Below are positions 35,784-44,900 of a DNA stretch of 64,000 nucleotides, in pieces. The position numbers and the translations under genes were made by a program. Origin of the DNA: Luidia sarsii (Eukaryota; Echinodermata; Asteroidea; Paxillosida; Luidiidae); contig OX465118.1 in NCBI GenBank assembly GCA_949987565.1, forward strand, positions 4,554,538 through 4,618,537, given 5' to 3'. Below the pieces are notes generated by a model. The model saw only the letters and a program-made list of their open reading frames with translations, ran no database searches and had not been told where the DNA came from. Numbering within the stretch: the first letter of the stretch is position 1; each line of letters begins with the position of its first letter.

Positions 35784-35925
35784 ATGTCAGGCCCAGAGCC
35801 AGCTCGTCAGATGAGCGGAACGAAGGAAATTCCGTCAAGAAAAGTATACGTGCAAGACCCGAATCAAATGCCGTCAGTGTACAGCACTACGCCTGGTGGT
35901 ACTATCTTTGGAACGACCCCAGGAG
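35784..35925 (+). CDS. EIF4EBP: 4E-BP coding exon 1
   Basis: 142 bp, residues 1-47 plus one base: [20 protein letters not shown], then [16 protein letters not shown]. Donor GGAG|GTAAAT at 35926. It contains the two priming TOR phosphosites (TTP). Confidence 0.97.
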
Positions 35926-38900
35926 GTAAATGTGAAATCAAAACAAAACCCCAAATCTAGCCTATTTCTAAAAGTAAAACAGGTTTTCCTGATAATCGGT
36001 TATATTGACTTTATTGATGGTCATTAAATTCTTGGAAAATTATACCTGGGAGAATAATTTTGACATTGAATTAGGAAAGGCCTAGTCTTCTCTACTCTCT
36101 AGTCCGAGTAGTCCGAGCAACTTTAATTTAACGCAGTGGCTGTTGTTACGGCAGTCGTCCATGTGGTTCCCCGACTTCACAGTATTTGTCAGGACGTTTA
36201 GCTCTTGGAACCAGACTATCAGCTAAAGTAATACTAATAATACTAATAGTAATACTAATAAGTAATAGACTGGTTCAACCAGCCTGCAATGCTGAACAAA
36301 TACTGTGAAGTCAGGGAACTACACGGACGACTTCCGTAACAACAGCCACTGCGTTAATTTAAACTTTAAAGTCACCCTTTTTTTATCGAATTTTGAAATT
36401 TTGAGGGTCGGGTGACAATGTAGGGTCCAAGTCCAACGGGTATGACAACGCTTGAATTTAATATTTGAAAAATACCCCCGACCGATTTACCCCCCAAAAC
36501 ACCCGTGAAACCGTCCCATGCGCCCATTGAGGATTCAGTGAGAATTACAGATTCCAATACTGATTGATTACTACTGCCGATTTTGTTTTACTCACGTTTG
36601 GGAAAAGGGAGAAATTTCCCCTCAGTTGACCGAGAACGGGTCGACGAGCCGAGTTGGGGTGGCCATCTTTGATTTGAAACTGCATATAGCCTCACGATGT
36701 GTAGGCATGTCCGGTTGCGGAGTGGTCTGCAGAAGTAAATGTGAGTAAAACAAAATGACGGTCAATAATCAGTATTGGAATCTGTAATTCTCACTGAATC
36801 CTCAATGGGCACATGGGACAGTTTCACGGGTGTTTTGGGGGTAAATCTGGGGATTTCGGTCAGGTCCAAGTTACTCGGACTATAGTCCGAGTAACTTGTC
36901 TAACTAGTCTAAGTCTTTACAATCGCCCTTTATTGCCCGACCCCTCAAACAATTTTTTAAAAGGGTGATTCTAAGGGTCCAAGTTACTCGGACTAAGTCT
37001 TCTCCAAAGATGTATTTCATTGTAACTATACACCCCTATAACGTCACGGCCTGTAGTACTCTGTACTATTTACTAGTTTCTACTACTAACTACTAATACT
37101 ATTCGCAGTGGCTATTGTTACGGCAGCCGTAATACAGTTTCCATTTTCTATAGTTAAGGCACTGCAACTGCCCTAGCGCGAGGACAAAGCCAGATCGAAC
37201 CACGAAGCTAGTGCTTCTAGCCCGCCGGCCGTGACATGTGCACTGACTTCAGAAGCACAATGCGATGCGATGACATAGCCGATTAAACCATTGCAGTGAA
37301 GCTAGCTGGCGACGCTGCTGGCCGGCCGGCGTGCCTGATCTTGATTTGTTGCATTTGCATGATACATTCGTCATTATGTGTTGGATTGAAGAAAATAACA
37401 ACATTGATTTATAGGTATAGTAAAGACCCAATACAACATTGGGAAGATCGGAAAACATCAATGTCCACATATTTCCTTCTAATTTACACACTTTGTAGAT
37501 GGTCATAATAGAATCCTCATGTTAAAATGTTACGGTCTGGGATGCTGTACTTCACTAGAAATCTTCACTCAAACATCGACAAATAGTTTATAACTCGCAA
37601 GTCATAAACTATTTCTTACACTACAGAATGGTGCAAAAACCGTGACTTTTTTGACCTTTTTGTACTTTCTCAGATCACCATTTGAGCTAAAACCTTCGCA
37701 GGATTGCTTTTTTGGAATGTTTAATGGTTTAACACACAAACTGTGGCAATCTTTTGACTTTTACCAATGTTGTATAGGGCCTTTAAAGTGATATACGTAA
37801 AATGTTGCAAACTGCTTACTGACTAAAATTACCAAAATGCAAATCTTAAAACTTAGTGGGCCTGACATTTCGATCCTAGCAGGACCTTTCTCAAAGGCAG
37901 AGTGACAAGGACAAAACAGATACATGTACAATATGTACAAAAGGAAGGGGGAAGAGAGTGAATAGGACACAGATGAGAAACAAAGGACAAAGAGTAAAGC
38001 TGGTATGGAGATATCAAAAGGAAGGGCAAGGAGTAGGGTAGGGATTATTGAGAAGAGGAGGAAAAATTAAAGAGAGAAGTGTGGAGGAGTTAACACAAAA
38101 GAAGGATTATCATAAAGCTGCATGGTGTTTATAGTCATTATCCTCCTGGATGTTGAGACCATACGTGGTTGAATAGTCCGAAGACGCTTCATCCACATTT
38201 TCTCACGGCTAAGACGGACAGTATTACTATGGTGACCAGGGATTCTAATGCCCAGTACACTCATATCTGATATTGAATGATCAGGGAGATTGAAGTGATA
38301 CCCAATGGGAGTGTCCATTTTACCGGTTTTGATCTGTTGATAGTAGACCTATGGCCATAGATACATTTTTTGAGGGTGTTTTTGGTCTCGCCAACATACT
38401 GAACATTACAAACTCTACAAGAGATGAGGTATATCATGTTTGAGGTAGTGCACGTGATAGAGCCATAGGTCGTGTGGGTAGTTCCAGAAGAATGTCCATT
38501 GAAAGAGTCTATTTCCTTGACATGTGTCTTGCAAACAATGCATTTCGAGGTACCTGTACACTTAAATGTACCAAATTTAATGGGAGGTGAAGTGTCCAAA
38601 GGGGGAACCTCTGCTCGGACAATTAAGTCACGCAGGTTACGGGGGCGTCTGAAAGCCAAAACAGGCGAATTTGGAATGGCATCAGCCAGACGATCTGAAG
38701 TGTGGCGAATATGGTGGTTTTCCTTAGTTATCTTCCTGAGAGGAGGAAGAGAAGGGTGGTAGGAAGTAACTGTGGGAACCTTGGGGTTGTCCTTAGGACC
38801 TGGTGGCTTTTGTTCGGCGGCAAAAGTCAGACTCATTGGAACATATGCGCCTCAATCTGAGGGCCTGGCTGTAAGCTATAGCAGTCTTACAGTGTCTGCT

Positions 38901-41900
38901 GGGGGACAACTGGAGGCATGAAGATATTGATGAGTGTCAGTGAGTGGGCTTGGATTACGAGTCAGTAGTAAGTGTATTGAGGTCTTTCTGGACGGTCGGT
39001 AACATCCAGAAAGTGGGTCTGCTGAAGAGACTGCTCCCATATGAATTTGATAGTCCTGTGGAAGGAATTGATGTGGTCAAAGAAAGCATTCAAGCATTCA
39101 TTCAAGCAAAAGTTCAAACCCTTGGAAAGTAACGTATGCTCTGCGTCAGTTAGAGAAGAAGTGGAAAGGTTGACAACAGTGTAAGTGGGGAGTAATGATG
39201 TAGACTCGGGACTGCGTCTGAAGCGGTTGTGTCTACGTTGTTTGGCAACAAGGCCACCAATCTTCTTGTTTCTCCTGTTGGTGAGAACAGAATTGAGGTT
39301 AGAGAGACCTTTCTCTATCTCATCACTGAGATCCTTGTACTGGCTTTCAGAACAGCTGGAGTGGACTTTGGAGTCCAGATTAGCAATGTCCTGGTGGACA
39401 GCCTGAAGAGTGATTTCACATTGCTCAGAGAGGACCTTAATGAGCTGAATGGAAGCACTATATAGAACTTGATTAAATTTTTTCTGTAGGTTGGGGGAGA
39501 GTTTTCCAATTTGGGGGTGTGAGATATCTGTAAGCCAGTAGGGATCAGGTGAGAGACTGAGAAAAATTTGTAGTTGTCTTGATGGAAGGTGTACCAAAGA
39601 GCCTTTTCTTGCAGTTTTCTAAGTTGAAAGAAACAGGTGGGGTTATTCATGTTAGTAAGAGCAAAAAACAAGAGACAAATACAGAACATAGATAGAAATG
39701 AAGGGGTTGTTCATCACGGTGGTGTAGATAAGTAGAACGGGTTATCAAAGTCACGCGATGTGCCGTTGCTGGTGGCGACATTTCGGTTGCTAACTGCTAA
39801 CCTTTATCAGGCAACTGAAGAATGTGCACTGCGGCGTCCGTTTATATCCGCTTCGCCGGTTCCTGTGTACCGGTTGCGGACGTCGTAGTAGTGATCGTGC
39901 GGTTTGGCGCGCGATTCTGGCGTCCACTCTGCCCGTGGTGGGTCGGCGGTCGTGGCAATGATGGTGGGGAGCCAGAAAACGGGGATGTCAAAGTTGGATG
40001 TGGATGGCCTCCTTGACGCGCCTGGTGTACCAGTGCTGTTCACGGTCGATACACCGCACATCGTCCCAATTGGGGCGGTGACCAGCTCCCCAAGCGTGCT
40101 CGGCTACCGCTGATCCGTCCACACGGGAGAGTCTCACGTCGGGTTGAAGCTCCTTGATCCTCTCACCGATGGGCCTGCCGGTTTCGCCCATGTAGATCTG
40201 GTTGCACTCGCCGATGGAATTTCGTAGACGACACCTCCGCGTCTTCCCAAGGGGACAGGGTCTTTGGGGTGGACGAGTTGGTTCCTCAAGGTGGTGGAGG
40301 AACGAAACACGGTACGGACTAAGGATACTGTGTCCCTCCAGGATTCTCCTCAACTGTCCGGAGACGCCGTCCATGAAGGGGAGTACATTGAAGGACTTGT
40401 ATTCAATCCGCTCTGTATCGGTTTTCACCTTGGGTCTCGAAGAATGATGGATGAAGGGGGTTGGGAAACCCATTCGCTGTTAGGGCAGCGTGCATATAGC
40501 GTTTCTCTGAGGCCGTACAGCGCCGTTTGGTAACCAAACGTGCTGCACGGTCAAAGAGGCACTTATCCACTCCACGCTTCACAGACTCAGGGTGGTGGGT
40601 AAGCCAGGTACTGGTCAGTGTGTGTGGGTTTGCAGTACACGGTTGTGGTCAGGTTGCCCATGTGTCCAGGGAGGTGATGGTGTTGTCCACCTCGACCTCG
40701 ACAGTGAAGCGTATGATGGGCCTGAGACATCACAAGGTGTCATCAACAAATCGCTTCCATACTTAAGGGGAGCATTCAGAAGGGCAACTCTCTAGAGCCT
40801 CCTCCTCAAATGCCTCCATGTATAGGTTGGTGATGTCTGCGGACACTGGACTGCCCAAAGCTGCTCCATCCGTCTGTTCATAGAAGGTCCCTTCATGGAG
40901 ATAGTACGTACGTGGACCGTACGAACTCCAGAAGAACTCCAGCAGGGTGGCGATCTTGGCGGGGGAGAGGGAGGTTCGGTCCAACAGGTTCGGGTCCCCT
41001 TCCAGGCGTTATAATGCTACTCTGCACACATCTTTAATGGGGACGTTGGTAAACAACGACGTGAAACATCTAAGGAAATCAATGTCTCATGGCTGCCGAT
41101 CCGTTGTCCGCGGAGGAATTGCGCAAAGGCCGTGGAGTTAGGCACCGTGTTGGTCCGTAGTCCGTACCGTGTTTCCTTCCTCCACCACCTTAAGGAACCA
41201 TCTCATCCAACTCGTCCACCCCAAGGACCCTGTCCCCCCGGGAAGACTTCAAAATTCCATGTGGCGAGTGCAACCAGGTCTACATCGGTGAAACCGGCAG
41301 GCCCATCGGTGAGAGGATCAAGGAGCATCAACTAAGCATCAAGGCGACGTGAGACTCTCTTGTGTGGACGGATCAGCGGTAGCCGAGCACGCTTGGGGAG
41401 CTGGTCATCGCCCCAATTGGGACGATGTGCGGTGTATCGTCCATAAACAGTACTGGTACAGCAGGCGCGTCAAGGAGGCCATCCACATCCGACTTCACCG
41501 AAACAACATCAACCGGGACAGCGGCATTGACATCCCCGGTTTCTGGCTCCCCACCATCAGACGCCACGACTGCCGACCCACCACGGACAGGGCCGCTAGT
41601 GGACGCCAGAACCGCGTGCCAAACCGTACGATCACTACTACAACGTCCACAAACCGGTACACAGGAACCGGCGGAGCGGATATAAACGGACGCCGCAGCG
41701 CACATTCTTCAGTTGCCTGATGAAGGTTAGCAGTTAGCAACTGAAACGTCGCCACCAGCAACGACACATCGCGTGATCACCCTTTCTACTTAACATAGAC
41801 TTACATACCAATGAACGGACAGACTTACATGCACACGTAGACAGGTCAGCAAGGAGGATCACCACGAGGGGATACAGCAACATTAGGAAATGACTTAAAG

Positions 41901-44900
41901 TGATATACAAAAATGTTGCAAACTGCTTACTGACTAAAATTACCAAAATGCAAATCTCAAATTCCGACCACTGCCATAATAGGTACTATTGACATTTCCT
42001 CTGTATACACTAACATCCCCCAGGAAGAAGGCATTCAAGCTTGCTCCTCAGCCCTGGCCAAAGGAAAACAGTCTTCTCCACCCATCTCTGACATAACCAC
42101 CCTCATGAGGCTAGTGCTGGCCAAGAACAATTTCTCCTTTCTTGGAAAGCACTATCTTGAAGTAGATTGCACTGCCATGGGCACGTGCATGGCTCCTTCC
42201 TTTGCTTGCCTCTTCATGGGTGACCTTGAGGAACGCATGCTCAGTGAGGCTCCATGCCATCCCTGGATTTGGGGGAGATACATAGATGACGTTTTCTTCA
42301 TTTGGACTAGGGACGGTAGCAGCTTGAATGCTTTCTTTGACCACATCAATTCCTTCCACAGGACTATCAAATTCACATGGGAGCAGTCTCTTCAGCAGAC
42401 CCACTTTCTGGATGTCACCGTCCGGAAAGACCTCAATACACTTACAATGTACTACTGGCTTGTATTCCAAGCCCACCAACACTCAATATCTCCATGCCTC
42501 CAGTTGTCACCCCAGACACTGTAAGACTGGTATAGCTTACAGCCAGGCCCTCAGATTGAGGCGCATATGTTCCAATGAGTCTGACTTTCGCCGCCATACA
42601 CGTGTATTGGCCAGTAACTTGGTTGCTAGAGGCTATAGTTCTCGCCAAGTGAAGAACTCAATTGCTAAAGTCTATTCCATTCCCAGAAGTTCGGCACTCA
42701 AACAAAAGCCACCAGGTCCCAAGGACAATCCCAAGGTTCCCTTAGTTACTTCCTACCACCCTTCTGTTCCTCCTCTCAGGAAGATAACTAAGGAAAACCA
42801 CCATATTCTCTTCAGATCACTTTAGATCGTCTGGCTGATGCCATTCCTAATTCGCCTGTTTTGGCTTTCAGGCGCCCCCGTAACCTGCTGACTTAATTGT
42901 CCGAGCAGAGGTTTCCCCTTTGGACTCTTCACCTCCCACTAAATTTGGTACATTTAAGTGTACCTCGAAATGCATTGTTTGCAAGACACATGTCAAGGAA
43001 ATAGTCTCTTTCAATTTACATTCTTCTGGAACTACCCACACGACCTATGGCTCTATCATTTTTATTCTCTTGCACTTCCTCAAACATCATACCTTATCTC
43101 TTGTAGACTTTGTAATGTTCAGTATGTTGGCGAAACCAAAAACACCCTAAAAAAACGTATCTATGGCCATAGGTCTACAATCAAAACTGGTAAAATGGAC
43201 ACCCCTGTTGGGTATCACTTCAATCTCCCTGATCATTCGATATCAGATATATATTAGTGTACTGGCTACTGGGCATAGAATCCCTTGGTCACCGTAGTAA
43301 TACTGTCCGTCTTAGCCGTGAGAAAATGTGGATGAAGCATCTTTGGACTATTCAACCACATGGTCTCATCATCCAGGAGGGTAATGACTAACACCATGCA
43401 GCTTTCTGATAATCCTTCTTTTGTGTTACTCCTCCACACTTCTCTCTTTGATCTTTCCCCCTCTTTTCACTAATCCCTTCCCTACTCCTTGCCCTTCCCT
43501 TTGATCTCTCACTACCAGCGTTACTCTTTGTCCTTTGTTTCTCATCCCTGTCATATTCACTCTCTTTCCCCTTCCTTACATGTATCTGTTTTGTCCTTGT
43601 CACTCTGCCTTTGAGAAAGGTCCTGCTAGGATCGAAACATCAGGCCCACTAAGTTTTGAGTTTTATAATTTGTATAGTGGTCTTTTAAACGTCCCAAAAA
43701 TTGAATTTCTCGTATTTTCTGCCGCCACATGCGCGCACGCGAAGTCGACATCGTAGTTTGTTAGGGACCCGTTTTTTGGCCGATCTCACCGTGTGGGAGT
43801 TTCATACATGATTGTAAAAGACGCCTTTTCCCATTCTGATAATTACATTGAAATTACTTTAAGACAAACATATTATGTGCCTACAGCCAGAGAATTTGCC
43901 ATGTGTCTTGCCTGTACTGAGCTTGAGACGACGCTGCCTGTGCATGTGGGATTTATACCCCATACAACAAAATCTGGCATCTCCTCGTGTTTGCGCAGTT
44001 GCAGTGCCATAACTATAGAAAATGGAAATTGCGTTACGGCTGCCGTAACAATAGCCACTGCAAATACTATTACTTTACTTAGTGGGCCTGATTACTTTAC
44101 TAACTAGCATTGTACTAAAAACTACTACTAACTAGCATTGTACTAAAAACTACTACTAATTAGTCAGTAGTCCGAGTAGTCCGAGTAACTTGGACCCTTA
44201 CCAATGGCCCTTTTTAAAAAAATTGAGGGGGTCGGGCGATAGTACTTAGTAGCGTCCAAGCAATCCTGCAAGGTAACACCGGCTGTTCCCGTTTTTCAAC
44301 TCACCCAACTGAAATCCCCATATTTTACCCCCAAAAGATCTGTGGAAACCGTTCCATGCGCCCATTTTTTTATTCAGTGAGAATCACAGATTTCAATACC
44401 GGTCATTTGTTTTATTCACGTTGATTTTACTTTGATTTCAAATTGAAACGGTATACACGCAAATCGATGACGTTTTGTGAGACCATATGAGTCCACGCGT
44501 TCTTGCGCGCGCACACACTTACACAGACCCACTGCGCGCACGAACCTGTCAAAACGTCATCAATTTACGTGTATACCATTTCAATTTGAAATCAAAGATG
44601 GCTGCCTTTTCGCTTGTCGGACGAGAGAGAATCTTCTCGATCAACTGAGGTGAAATTTCTCATTTTCCCCAAACCAGTATTGAAATCTGTGATTCTCACT
44701 GAATCCAAGAATGGGTGCATGGAACGGTTTCACAGATGTTTTGGGGTAAAATCTGGGGATTTCGGTCGGGGGTAGTCAAAAAATGTGAATGGACCGTGTT
44801 TCCCTGCTAAATTTGTTTTTTAAATGGCGATTGTAAGGGTACAAGTTACTCGGCCTAAATACCGGTATAGCCTACATGTACATAGGCCTAGCTACAGTAC

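Larger units (their letters stand above)
37783..39700 (-). mobile_element. Penelope-like element family A, internally deleted copy
   Basis: Minus orientation. The terminal tail (37783-38080) is followed by the GIY-YIG ORF, then the N-terminal coiled region to about 39690. The RT core is deleted: sequence jumps from the pre-RT ...LSKGLNFC region to [17 protein letters not shown] near 39100. Both extremes are kept, so it resembles a non-autonomous derivative. It lies within the MULE-like element. Confidence 0.85.
41111..41800 (+). mobile_element. Penelope-like element family B, copy 2 (plus strand)
   Basis: Inverted relative to copy 1. Contains GIY-YIG coding with one frameshift, then a tail with an intact hammerhead-like core. 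The two copies share the linker YRVSFLHHL and meet head-to-head. Confidence 0.83.
37104..44062. mobile_element. MULE-like element with nested Penelope cluster, 9-bp target duplication
   Basis: The left end CGCAGTGGCTATTGTTACGG and right end CCGTAACAATAGCCACTGCA are inverted. AATACTATT flanks both sides (37095-37103 and 44063-44071). Internal left (to about 37420) and right (from about 43655) parts match the 0.69-kb copy at 54439-55123. The intervening 6.2 kb is Penelope sequence inserted later. Terminal repeats are about 75 bp, extending to CACTGCAACTGC. No transposase was found. Confidence 0.88.
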
